Of a DNA stretch of 64,000 nucleotides, positions 37,473 to 48,525 are shown piece after piece; within the stretch, counting starts at the first letter, position 1; each line of letters starts with the position of its first letter. The notes below the pieces were generated by a model. The model saw only the letters and a list, made by a program, of their open reading frames with translations, had not been told where the DNA came from and did not search any database. This DNA is from Tamarix chinensis. Lineage: Eukaryota; Streptophyta; Magnoliopsida; Caryophyllales; Tamaricaceae. The stretch spans positions 129,197,122-129,261,121 of the forward strand of contig CM060172.1 of NCBI GenBank assembly GCA_030549775.1, written 5' to 3'. Position numbers and translations under genes: made by a program.

Positions 37473-37858
37473 TTCTTTTGGACTAGGGCAATTTTAGGTG
37501 AACGTAATCATTTTCCTTCTTTTTATCCTAATTGTAAACCTATTTAGCATTATTCAACTAGATTGATTGGGGTTAATGATTCTCTTTGAATCAACCTAAA
37601 ACACCTTATTTTTATAATCCTCTATAAGAGATGCAATAAAGGTAAAGGCTAAAATTTAAATGATATCATTTTCATTCAGATTGTTTCATCCCAACCTAAC
37701 CGAGAGTAGAGTAACTTTCACTCCGATTATATTAATATTATGTAAACAATATTTTAAAATATTTACTTCAATTTACCTTTATTTCTCTCACCTAAGTAAA
37801 ATTTTAATTTTTATGTTTATTCTAGTTCACCCTAATCTAACCCAACAATTAAAGTTGT
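37473..37858. mobile_element. Possible second MITE-like block with weak inverted ends
   Basis: CTTTTGGACTAGGGCAATTT and GTTCACCTAAAATTG-like words at the left are roughly mirrored by GTTCACCCTAATCTAACCCA near 37826. The match is weak and may be chance. Confidence 0.25.
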
Positions 37859-38562
37859 TGGCAAAGGTTGAATAAAAGTTGACAGGAGGTTAAAAGTGTC
37901 TACTAAGAGCACCAACTACCATGTCCCCATTTTGTTGCTCATTACCTTATCCAACATTCTAAATAATATTAAATTAATACGTACTCATTAATTTTCTTAT
38001 CATCCCATTTTATGTCAATATGTTTGCCCTCTCAATGTAATAATAAAATATACAATTCTATCAACCTGCAATTAGTGCACGATGGAAGTGTTTGGTAAAT
38101 TTAAAGCAAGCCCTATGTCCCTAATCCTAACCTATAACCATCTATGCCTCGTCCTCATTTATCTATCCTCAAGTTGACGCCATCACCAATAAACTCTGCT
38201 TATGAATTGATTTTTCCCATTGTAGTAACATTAATCATCAAAGTCCCAACTACACTAAGCATACAACAAAGTTCATTCCTTGAACTCATCCAGGAATGTG
38301 TGTTTTATTCAGGTAGCATTAGACAAAATTAATTATCATTTCTTTCTTTGTTTCTTTGTCTAATGAGATTCAGTCAGTTACTCTATTGCAAGAGAGACAA
38401 AAAAAGAGAATAAGGTGGAGGATAATAGTGGCGGAAGATGGGGACAAATTCAAATCCTCATTAGAATTACTAGCCACACACACATTGTTAACAACAATTA
38501 AGAAGTGACTTGTTCTTGCTAGCACTGTAGACGAAGAGGTGATAAATAATATAAATTATACC
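37859..38562. other. AT-rich DNA, nothing recognised
   Basis: No coding or repeat signal was supported between the MITE-like blocks and LTR unit F. Confidence 0.45.
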
Positions 38563-39917
38563 CATAACACCCCCATTCTTAGGAAGTGTTAATTACAAAA
38601 ATAATGGGTATTATTGCCACACTTAGTATAAGTATGGTTCCCTTACCTTTTACATGCCAAGTGTTAAGGCTTAAAACAAGTCGTATCCAAAATAAAATAG
38701 TGAAAATAGAAGATAATACATAGATAAAATTTACAAATAATATTCTCTCTATAATAATAGAAATCAAAATATAACAATGGACATAAGAGTCCAAAGAAAA
38801 ATCAATTACAAACAAAACTATTATCTGAAGATACAATACCAATTTGCCCTAACTCTTTGACCCGTAAGCCCATTATGAGAGTAAAACATCTTCCCAATGA
38901 CTCCACTTGTTCTTACTACTATTATACACCTCAAACCACACCATACCCTTCACATTGTCATCTACAAATGTATTACTAGTTATTGTACTGAATAAATCAC
39001 AATACTTCACAAGAAGTAGCATGCTCACATTGCACATAATAACATCAAAAGTCAAAAACATGATCAAACCACAAAGCACATGTCATATGGATGTACAATA
39101 ACCATGGGATAAAGTAAAAAACATCAAAGTATCATGCTCAGTAATAAATCATACTTAATAACTTCACATCATTTGAAAGTACAAAATAGCCATATTAAAA
39201 CCATAACCAAAACTGACTCATCAAATCAATTCCAAATTCGAAGGTAGTGTTCTAAGGTAAATACCAAAATAACAATTCCAACTCAATTCAAATGCTAAAG
39301 GTAGGATGCTAAAGTGACTACCAAGCCATCAATATGATAAATACCAAGGCCATAAATGAATACTTCTTTATTATTTATCTTACTCGAAGGAATAATCAAC
39401 CTAGGGACATTGAGGTATACTTGTTCATACTAGCACATGAAGGTAAAACAATTCCCTTACAATATTATTCAAGGACACAAAAATACACTAGGTCATATTG
39501 GCATACATAGGCCACACAACATCTTCCAACCTATGTCACCTAATCCTTAAGTATTGATACCCTTTATAGGCCTCGTATGTCACATATAGAACAGACTAGG
39601 GCCTTACTAAGGCACTACGGCACACCAGAGAACCAAACTCAAATGAAGGTTACACCTCATCTCTAGTGTAGCAAATCATAGATAGCAATCATTTCTAAAC
39701 TCAAGGTCTTTCACTTTAAGCATTAATGATTTATGATGTGATCACAAATATCACATTAGCAACACAATTCTCATTTCCATACTTAACAATTTTCTTCTTA
39801 TTTCCAATACAATCATTGGTATATGTCAAAGTCAAATTCAACTCTAAGTTTAACCTATAAAAATCTGAGGATCTTAAGTCTAATTATTCACATTAGATGC
39901 ATTAGGTTAAAAATGAT
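38563..39917 (-). mobile_element. Long LTR unit F, minus orientation, truncated
   Basis: It begins CATAACACCCCCATTC and continues GGTATTATTGCCACACTTAG, TACATGCCAAGTGTTAAGGC. This matches the start of unit A (GTTACCGCCACACTTAGTAC, ACCAAGTGCTAAGGC) at a lower level of identity. Further in (39400-39660) are blocks mirroring those of unit G at 34780-34990 (TATGTACCTT / CACTAGGTCATA words). It breaks off where unit B begins, so its 5' part is missing. A weak stem, CACTT/AAGTG, remains at 38619-38663. Confidence 0.55.
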
Positions 39918-40149
39918 TGAAATGCCCTTAAAGTTGTAATTTCACCATTATTTTCTTCCCTTTTTCCTACCACCGTCGGTGCTGCCATCAACCACCGTCA
40001 ATGCCACCAGTCACCACTAACCATAGGTGGTACCCTAAACCCTCTCAACCCTTAAATCCTAATTAATTAAGCCTTATTCATTTTAATTGTATTATATTAG
40101 TATTATTGTTGTTATTGTTGTTGTTATTATTATTATTGTTATTCTTATC

Positions 40150-40445
40150 ACTATATAGGGCTGAGACCCTATTTTATAATCATTTTGATTATTATCATTA
40201 TTATTGTTATGTATTATTATTATTATCATTATTATTATTTATTTAATATTATTTTTAATATTATTATTATTTCAATGCAGGGACAAAACCCTACTTCACA
40301 TTATTTTCAATTAATACCGTTATTATTATTAATTTTCATATTATTATTACTATTATTTATTTATTTATTATTATTATTAGTATTATTATTTTGGTGAAGG
40401 GTTGAAGCCCTTATTTTATTTCTTTTGAATTATACCATTATTATT

Positions 40446-40487
<42 letters not shown>

Positions 40488-40620
40488 ATCATCATCATCA
40501 TTATTATTAGGATAAAATCTTCAAACCTTATCTTATCATATTTTCCAGTATTACTATTATTATTATTATCCTTATCAATATTAGTATTCTGTTAGCGTTA
40601 CTATTATTATATTATTATTT
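40150..40620 (+). repeat. Row of AGGG/CCCT hairpins in ATT microsatellite (unit B)
   Basis: TAGGGCTGAGACCCTA (40155-40170), GCAGGGACAAAACCCTAC (40277-40294), GAAGGGTTGAAGCCCTTA (40396-40413) and AGGATAAAATCTTCAAACCT (about 40510) are spaced about 115-120 bases apart by ATT/TTG runs, including (TTG)n at 40448-40487. Open frames here are repeat artefacts. Confidence 0.75.
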
Positions 40621-41950
40621 TATTTATAACCCTAATATTATAATAAATTAGGAAATAATAGTATTTTTAGTATGATGGAACCTAATCCTTAGTTTTTCCC
40701 TCTTATAGGTAAATCTAGTCAAAATCCTAAAGAGGCGTAGGAGCGTGCTCCAAGACTGGTATCGTATTAAGTAAGGGTGTAGCTAAGGTCTTATGTATGT
40801 TATGAGCCTTATATGTCTTTGTATGCCATGTGTCATGATATTTTATATATCTTATGCTTATTGTTATAACTATTTTATATGTATTGTGGCTTGGAGTTGA
40901 CGTACGCTCATGTGTTATCTTATGGCATATGTATAATATGTTTAAGTTGTGATTATGATGTGATGTATCATGGCCTTTAAGACATGCATGCTAGGATATG
41001 TAATGTGATGATATAGGGTGAAAGTATGGAGAAGGAAAATAGGGAAGCAATTTGACCAAAGGGAAGCAATTTGACCAAAGGGAAGTATGTTGACCAAAGG
41101 GGAATAAGTTGACCAATAGATGTGGGTTTGACCTGAATATTACATGATCCATGAATGGAAGAATCTAGGGTTTGCATGGGAGTTTTAGGGGTTTGCATGA
41201 AAAACTTTGAGGGCTTGCATGCGATGTATAAATTCTGCATAGGGGTAAAATTTACGTATGAAAAATTGACTTAGGGTTTAAGGAAGATAACATAAGAGTT
41301 GTTTGGGTGTTTAGAGGCTTTGGGTGAAAAATAGTACATGAGACAGTATAAGGGTACATAGAAGACCGAGTTGGGTGGGAGAAAACCCTAATATGAGAAG
41401 TTGGTAAAAAGGAAAAATAAATGAGGGTGAGTGGAGTACGAGATAAGGATGGAAATTATCAGGTGAGGGATGAGCATGAGCACCATGGAAAGATAAGAGT
41501 GGAAAGTGAGTAATGGAGAGGTAACATGTAAAAAGAAGGATGCATACTAGGGTTTGGTATGGCTACCTAGGGTTTCGTGATCACACGTGCACTTGGTGAG
41601 TAAAGTGTGATGATGAGGGTTGAATCCAAGGGTTGTGATGTGTGGGGTGTTAAAATAGTTTGGATTGTGTGAGGTGGAGTAGGATGGGCCACATAGGCCC
41701 AAATTAGGGTTTCTGGAGAAAACACTAAAATGAGGTAGTGAGTGGACTTGGAGGTGTATGGTAGTGGTCCTAACCCATACACTTAGAAGTTGGGCCTCTA
41801 GTGTGAGTTAGGATAAGAAGGAAACGATGTTGGGATAGGTTAGGAGGTGCATAAGTCTCATGATATGGGACAGGTCCTTTTGGAGGATAAGCGTAGATGG
41901 AGTTAGTTATGCATGTCGAGGGGGAAGACCTTTTGAATAAGATACGGTAA

Positions 41951-42340
41951 GACACTAATCATTTAAAGAGGAAGATTCTTGAGTTGGGCCCAGATAAGTC
42001 CACCGGTGAATAATAGTGGCCAAGAGCCTAGGTGCCCTAGAGACCAATCCGCCGGTGAATAATAGTGGTCAGGCGCATTATGCCTGTATGTTTCCGGTCC
42101 ACCGGCTATAATAGTGGGGGATTCCATGCTCAAAAAATCGAACATAATTGTGATAATTCATGGGAAGACATTAAGTACTTACAGTAAAACACCATGAGAG
42201 GCTGGGCCAGACTAGTCCACCGGTGAATAATAGTTGTTAGGTGCATTCTGCCTTATAAGTGACCAATCCACTGGCGAATGATAGTGGTCAGGAGCTTTAT
42301 GCCCTGTAAGTTTCCAATCCACTGACTATAATAGTGGGGT
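41951..42340 (+). repeat. Doubled ~216-bp module with CCACCGG repeats (unit B)
   Basis: Two copies start at about 41951 (ACTAATCATTTAAAGAGGAA) and 42168 (ATTAAGTACTTACAGTAAAA). Each holds three CCACCGGTGAATAATAGTGG-like units, the third ending in GGGG.TTCC.A.CTC. Confidence 0.8.
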
Positions 42341-42911
42341 TCCCATACTCGCATGGAATGATAATAAGCATGGTGTGAATTGAGCGATTAAATAGTTAAT
42401 TTATCCAGACTATAATTAGGCCTTTATGTAGTTACTTGAATGATTGTATATTATTATGTTATCCTACTTGGATTACGTGCTTTTGTATGTTGGCCTTAGT
42501 GCATGGTTACCTTACTGAATACGTAGCGTACTGACCACCCCTATTATGGGTGCTTATCATTCCCAAGAGCAAAAGGCCCCCTGACTTTGTGTAGGTTGGT
42601 GATACCTATTTCCATACCTTTGATGTTCATGAGGCATCAGGCGGGGCTGAGTGCTGAGTATGGACTTAGCATGAAGATCGAGAGTGGCATGGCTGGATTT
42701 CTCTTTTATGAATTTCTACTTTGTTTTGAGTTTCCTAAACTTAACTTTTAATGTTTGTAAACTTATTTCCTCTTAAGAAACTTTGACTATGTATGCTGGA
42801 TTATGACACTTTGACTCAGCACTCTGATTTATATATTTTAATGGTTTAATGTTTATTTGAAGTATTGCTTGGGATTGATTTATGATGATTATTAAATTTC
42901 TTTTAGCATTG

Positions 42912-42953
42912 TGGTTAGTACGGGAATGACTGTGGGCCAGGCTTGTACTAATC
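42912..42953 (+). promoter_or_regulatory. 3'-terminal hairpin of LTR unit B
   Basis: TGGTTAGTAC (42912-42921) pairs with GTACTAATCA (42944-42953). Compared with units A, C and G the stem has A-T pairs where they have G-C, yet pairing is kept. It lies directly before CGGCGATAACATT. Confidence 0.7.
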
Positions 42954-43038
42954 ACGGCGATAACATTTTCGAAATTTACAGGTTTTAATTTAATTACTTC
43001 CGTTTTTTTAAAAAAATAGTAAATTTTGGGGTGTTACA

Positions 43039-43237
43039 GGTCAGTTCAGGGAGAAAAGAAGAAGAGAAAGAACCAGACCGGGATGGCAGCTAGTGAGGGA
43101 GAGAAAGGTGTGGTGGGCCTTGGGCCACGCAAGAGGAAGGGAGAGGGGAGATGGTTTGGACCGCAAGGGTAGACTAGCCCATGCCAAGGGATGGAAGGGA
43201 AAAAGAAAAGAAGAAAGAAGGGAAAAAGAAAAAAAAT
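43039..43237 (-). mobile_element. Long LTR unit E, part 1 (minus orientation)
   Basis: A GA-rich block with CCGGGATGGCAG and GGGCCTTGGGCCACGCAAG that matches the reverse-oriented GC/purine-rich region of units A (29520-29870) and D (53860-54180). It continues beyond unit C at 48526. Its 3'-ward part, expected to the left, has been lost at the junction with unit B. Confidence 0.6.
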
Positions 43238-44268
43238 TAAATGCCCCGAAAATTTCTAATTTTAAAGATTATATTTAAATAAGGTTTTATTGAAAATTTT
43301 AATTTAATAAACTATTTTTACTAAAATAAAAGGAAATTTATTAAGGCAAATTAATAAGAAATTTTATAAATATTTTAGTTAGAGGAAATTTGGGTATTTT
43401 AACTAATTAAAGATTTTATTTTGGGAATTTATTTAAATAAATTATTTTATTAAAATTAAGAAAGAGAAAATAGTTTCAAATTAATTTTAATTTTATAAAT
43501 AATTTAATTGAAAAAAATTTGGGTGTTTTTCTAATTAAAATATAATTTATGAAAAATCCTTTAAAAATCCTATTTTAGCCTAAAAAGGTATTTAAATATT
43601 ATTATTTTTAAATATCCCAAATATCTCAATTAATTTAATTAAACTAAACCATTATTCTTCTCTTTTTCTTTTCCTTTTTTCCCTTTATTTCTCCCTTTTT
43701 CTTTCTTTTTCTTTCCTTTCTCTTTTTCTTTTCCTTCCCGTTTGGGCTTGCCTCTCCCAGCGGCCCAGTTCTCCCTCTCCCTCCCTTCCTTCGCGTGGCC
43801 CAGCCCGCGCAGTTGATCCTCTTCTTTCTCCCTCGCTGCGCGGCACTTCTCTTATTTTTCCCTTGAAACTTGTCGTTTGGTTTAAGTTGCTCCCTCACCT
43901 CGCGCCCGGCCTGGTCTCCCCTTCTTTTCTTTTCCTTCTTTTTTCCCCTGAACCGCCGGTTCCCCCCCCCCATCTTCTTCTTCCTTCTTCCCCAGCCCCG
44001 TTAACACCGATCTGCAACTCACCGCCACCTTAGAAAAATCCGTCGTCAATCTCGCCCCTTTGACCAGCCATTTTCCCTCCTATTTTTCCCTTCTAACCGT
44101 CGACCTTTTCAACCCAATCAACTCCCCATTCCTCGCACGATCTCCCTCTTCCCTGGCCACTTGCAGACCACGATCGGGAAAACGTGTGTTGACTGCCCTC
44201 GTCAGCCGGTTACCACGCCTGCCTACCACTCCCCCCACTTTCCCTTCGACCCTAACTTCTCCTTCAGT

Positions 44269-44280
44269 CTATAAATACCC
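44269..44280 (+). promoter_or_regulatory. TATA box of LTR unit C
   Basis: CTATAAATACCC in a GC-rich setting, identical to the boxes of units A and D. Transcription would be expected to begin shortly downstream, which would place the C-rich and hairpin regions in the transcript. Confidence 0.7.
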
Positions 44281-44939
44281 TCAGGTTGGTCTCGTATCGA
44301 GTTTTTGGTCACTTACCTAGAATTCCCCGACATTGCAGCCGCCTCACCTTTAGATGCCACTTTCGCCATCTCCAGCCAACGTCACCACTCTTTCTCTCTG
44401 CCTACGCCTTCCCTACACCTCCCTCTAACAAACTAGACTGCACATACCCTTCGATTCCTCCTGAACAATCCACCCTGACCGTGTGTACTTCCCTTCGTAA
44501 CCAAACCATTTTTTATCTCTGCCACCCTTCGCGCCGCCGTCTCCCACCTCTTCCACTGCTGCAGCCGCTTCTTTCACCTCCCATTCTCTTCTACAGACCC
44601 TCATCTGCCTTCCCCTACCTTTATTTTCCTCTCCCTCCCTCTCCTCCTCTCTTTCTCTTCTTCTCCTCCATTCGGCCACCGCCGCCGCCGTCGTGCGTCG
44701 CCACCTCCATTTTGTCCCTCTCCTTTTGGGGAACCATAAACAACCCAACTTCTACCTCCATTCTCCCTATCTTTTTCCCAGCATTCAACTCTTCCTCTTT
44801 TCTTCTCTTTTTTTGGCCACCGCCGCCGTGCACCACTGCCGGTGCCGCTTATCCCCACCAGCCTAAGGTTGAACCCTACACCCTCTCAGCTATTTTCCCT
44901 ACTTTTACAAGCCTTGAATTATTTTATTTCATTTATTCT

Positions 44940-44950
44940 AATATAAATAC

Positions 44951-44987
<37 letters not shown>

Positions 44988-45245
44988 TCCATTTTTAATA
45001 TGTATTATTAATATTTTTATTATTATTCTGTTGAGGGCCAAATCCCTATTATATTATAATTTGATTTTTTTATTATTATTAGCATTATTATTATTGTTAT
45101 TATCTTTATTATTAATACTAATATGTTATTATTATTATTATTTACTATTTCAAAATTGTTATTATTATTATTTCAGTATCATTATTACAACTACCTTAAC
45201 ATTAGTGTTGATATTATTATTATTACTACTACTACTACTACTACC

Positions 45246-45282
<37 letters not shown>

Positions 45283-45840
45283 TCATTATTATTATTCTCA
45301 AGTGTTATTATTATTATTATTTTATATAGGGCTAAGACCCTATTGTGCTTATTTTAATTTTTAGCAGTAGTATGATAAATATCATGTCTTATTATTATTA
45401 GGGTTATTAGTATTTTTATTATTATTAGTATTTATTCTTATTAGTGTTATTATTATTACTTATTAAGTTATCATTATTCAATGTAGGGTGGAAACCTACT
45501 TCTTTTTATCTTCAATCATTATATTTACTATTATTACCATTATGGTTACTTTTATTTTGTAATAATATTATGGCTTTTATCATTATTAGTATTATTATGT
45601 CATCATTATTATTATTACTAAATTTGGTTATTTATTTTAGTAATATTATTATTCATTATTATTATTTTAGTAAAGGGGTCAATGCCCTTACTTCACTTTA
45701 TTTTGAATAACGCCCTTGTTATTATTATTGTTACTATTATTATTATTCTTAATTATATTATCATTGATATTATTTTTAGTATCTTTGCTATTATTATTTT
45801 AGTATCATTATTATTAGTATTAGGGTAAAGTTTTCAACCT
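44940..45840 (+). repeat. Row of five AGGG/CCCT hairpins in ATT microsatellite (unit C)
   Basis: Stem-loops lie at about 45034 (GAGGGCCAAATCCCTATT), 45326 (TAGGGCTAAGACCCTAT), 45484 (GTAGGGTGGAAACCTAC), 45674 (AAGGGGTCAATGCCCTTA) and 45818 (TAGGGTAAAGTTTTCAACCT). ATT repeats lie between them, with an ACT/ACC run at 45226-45284. Loops are 4-10 bases. Confidence 0.75.
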
Positions 45841-46394
45841 TATATTATCAACTTTTATAATATTTATATTATTTCTATATATTTAGCAAAGTTAGTAATT
45901 AGTTAATGTTATTTTATTAATATATTATTGTTTATTTAAAAATCTAGGCTTATGATAAGTTATTGATTAATAGTATTTTTGATAGGAGGGAGTCTAATTT
46001 TAGCTTTTCCCTCATAATAGGTAAAACCCAGTCAAAGCCCTAAGGAGGCGTAGGAGCATGCTCCAAGACCGATGTAATTTTAGGTAAGGGTGTTACTAAG
46101 GCCATTTTTGTGTTTATATGAATTATGTGCTTCATATGCCATGTATTCTATGTTTATCATTATTAATTATTTTGTATATTGTATGACGTGGAGTTGAAGT
46201 ATGTTTTTGTATGGCATGTGTACTATGTGTATGTGATGATATATGTTGTGACCCTGTAAGACATGCATGAGAGGATGTTGATGTGGTTTGTGTGGGAGAA
46301 AGGATGAAAAAGGAGGATGTGGAAAGAGATTGATCAAGGGAGGTGAGTGGACCTAATTATTTCAATGATTCATGAGTGGAAGAATAAAATGGAG

Positions 46395-46760
46395 AATTTT
46401 AGGGTTTCGTGTGGGGGAATCTGATTTATGATTTTTATGATTTTACGTAGGAGAATATAATCCATGGTTTTATATATGGGAATCTAATTTATAGTTTTGT
46501 ACGGGAGAATCCAATTTATGGTGTTAAATGGGAGAATATAATTTATGGATTTATATGGGAGAATCTAATTTATAGTTTTGTGTGAAAGAATATAATTTAT
46601 GGTTTTATATGGGAGAATCTAATTTATAGTTTTGTGTGAAAGAATATAATTTATGGTTTTATATGGGAGAATCTAATTTATGGTTTTGTATGGAAGAATT
46701 TAATTGATGATTTTGTATGAGAGGATCTATTCCAGGGTTTGGTATGGATAAATCTTTGAT
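46395..46760 (+). repeat. 29-30 bp minisatellite (GGGAGAATCTAATTTATGGT unit), unit C
   Basis: About a dozen copies of a unit reading ATGGGAGAATCTAATTTATAG then TTTTGT. Two neighbouring pairs are almost identical (46555-46680), pointing to recent slippage or unequal exchange. Confidence 0.85.
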
Positions 46761-47408
46761 TTTGTGTGGACTGAATTTAGGATTTTGCATGAAATTGTAT
46801 GGTGTTAGGTTTGCATGGGGGTGTGGTCTACGTGGAGCTAGGATTTGCATATGAATTAGGGTTTGCATGGAAGTGTGGTCTATGTGGAGCTAGGGTTTGC
46901 ATATGAATTAGGGTTTGCATGAAAAAGTTCGAAGGTTTGCATGGGGAGGTTAATGTCTGCATGGGTATGAAATTTACGTGTGGAAAGTTGATTTGGGATA
47001 TAAGGAAGGTAATGTAAGTATTGTTTGGGTGTTTGAACACTTGGGATGAAAAATAGTACGTAGGACATTATAAGGGTATGGAGGAGTTGAATTAAGGTTC
47101 AGAGTGATTAACTATGGGTTGTTGTGATTAACTAGGGTTGGAGTGGATAATTGGGCTTTGTTGTGATTAACTAAGGTGTGGAATGGCTAATTATGGTTGT
47201 TATGGTTAAATAGGGTTTGGAGTGGTTAACTATGGTTTGTTGTGGTTAATTATGGTTTGTTGTAGCTGCTTAGGTTTTTTGTGTTATCATGTATATTTGG
47301 TAATTGAAGTGTAATTATGATTGTGAAATTTATGATTTGTGATGTGTGAAGTGTAAAGAGAATGATTCATGCATGTCCAAAATGAAAGCTTCTGAATAAG
47401 ATACTTAA

Positions 47409-47800
47409 AACATTAATTACTTAAAGTGGAAGATATTGAGACGGGACCAGCCGATCCACCAATCAGGAATAGTGGTTAGGGTTTTTATCCTATGTGACTG
47501 ATCCACTGGTTATAATTGTGGTTAGGACATGATGTCCTATATGTGATTGGCCCACAGGTTATAATAGTGGGGGATCTCAAGCTCAATAAAAACAAACCAG
47601 AGTTTGTTAAGGCACCTAAAAGATACTAATTACTTACAGTGGAACACCATGTGAGCAAGAACCAGCCGATCCATCGGTTAGGACTAGCGGTTAGGATTTT
47701 ACCCTATATGTGACCGATCCACTGGTAATAATAGTGGTTCGGCATGAAGCTCTATGTGTGACCGGCACACCGGTTATAATAGTTGGGTGTTCCTGTACTC
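47409..47800 (+). repeat. Doubled ~216-bp module with CCACCGG-type repeats (unit C)
   Basis: Copies start at about 47409 (ATTAATTACTTAAAGTGGAA) and 47625 (ACTAATTACTTACAGTGGAA). Each contains three units of the GATCCACYGGTTATAATAGTGG type. Confidence 0.8.
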
Positions 47801-48398
47801 GCATGGATTTAATAAAAAGGCATGGTGTGAATCAAATTCTGAACAGAGATTAATTAAATGATTAATCCGGATTATAATTGGGCCTTTATGTATGTACCCG
47901 AATGATTGGTCGATATTATGATATGATGGTGGTCTTTATGTTCTCTTATTCTTATGTATAATTTTATGTACTTATATGTTAGCCTTAGTGCTCGGTTACC
48001 TTATTCAGTATGTAGCGTACTGATCACCCATTTCATGGGTGCTGCTCATTCCCACGAGTAGTAGGCCCTTCTGACTTGTACAGGTGGGCGAGACATCAGT
48101 CGGGGCTAAGTGTTAAGCATAATTTGGCTCAAAGTTCGAGAGTATCATGGTCGTATTCATTCTTTATGCGATTTAATTCCTTTTGTTATTTCTTTGGTAT
48201 AGTATTTACCATTTTTGACTCATCACTCGATTGAGTATTTTAATGAATCTTTTATCGGTTGTAAGTTTAATTCTCTTTTGGAAATGAATTACAATTATTG
48301 ATACGTACTCTGATTTTGTTTTACAATCGTTTAATGATTATTTGAAGTTTAGTTTGTCTTAATTTTATAATTGATTGTTAATATTTTCTTAGCCTTAG

Positions 48399-48444
48399 CC
48401 CTTGGTACTGAAACGGTTAGAGAGAACCGGTTTGGTATTAAGTG
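48399..48444 (+). promoter_or_regulatory. 3'-terminal hairpin of LTR unit C
   Basis: CTTGGTACTGAAACGGTT (from 48401) pairs with AACCGGTTTGGTATTAAG (48425-48442) over about 17 positions with few mismatches, loop AGAGAG. It is followed by TGTGGCGGTAACATCCC. Confidence 0.8.
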
Positions 48445-48525
48445 TGGCGGTAACATCCCTAGAATTTGCGGGTATTAATTTAAATTCTTCCGCTTTAAAA
48501 AAATAGTAAATTTTGAGGTGTTACA

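Larger units (their letters stand above)
39918..43038 (+). mobile_element. Long LTR unit B, plus orientation, internally shortened
   Basis: It starts TGAAATGCCCTTAAAG and ends AATAGTAAATTTTGGGGTGT followed by TACA. It contains the hairpin/microsatellite region (40150-40620), CGTAGGAGCGTGCTCCAAGA (40735-40754), a short GTTTGCATG repeat (41160-41240), the doubled CCACCGG module (41950-42340), the TACGTAGCGTACTGACCACC block (42520-42539) and the 3' hairpin. Compared with unit C it lacks nearly all of the AT-rich leader, CT tract and TATA-box region, so it cannot use the same promoter. No target duplication was found, and the 3' end abuts reverse-oriented unit E, which suggests rearrangement. Confidence 0.65.
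43238..48525 (+). mobile_element. Long LTR unit C, plus orientation, the fullest copy (5288 bp)
   Basis: It starts TTAAATGCCCCGAAAATTTC (first dinucleotide mutated from TG) and ends TAGTAAATTTTGAGGTGTTA followed by CA. AAAAA is present on both sides, but the target is A-rich so this is weak. Order: AT-rich leader; CT tract (43650-43730); GC-rich block with a TATA box; C-rich block (44300-44860); ATT microsatellite with five hairpins (44940-45840); CGTAGGAGCATGCTCCAAGA (46048-46067); 29-30 bp minisatellite (46395-46760); doubled CCACCGG module; TATGTAGCGTACTGATCACC (48009-48028); 3' hairpin. No gag/pol. It is inserted in unit E, a reverse copy of the same family. The 241-codon frame 44286-45011 has no protein features and is not believed. 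Confidence 0.7.

Noticed and set aside
44286..45011. 241-codon open frame in LTR unit C
   Set aside because: C-rich low-complexity DNA between TATA box and microsatellite; it ends in poly-Ile from ATT repeats and is not recoverable in units A or D.
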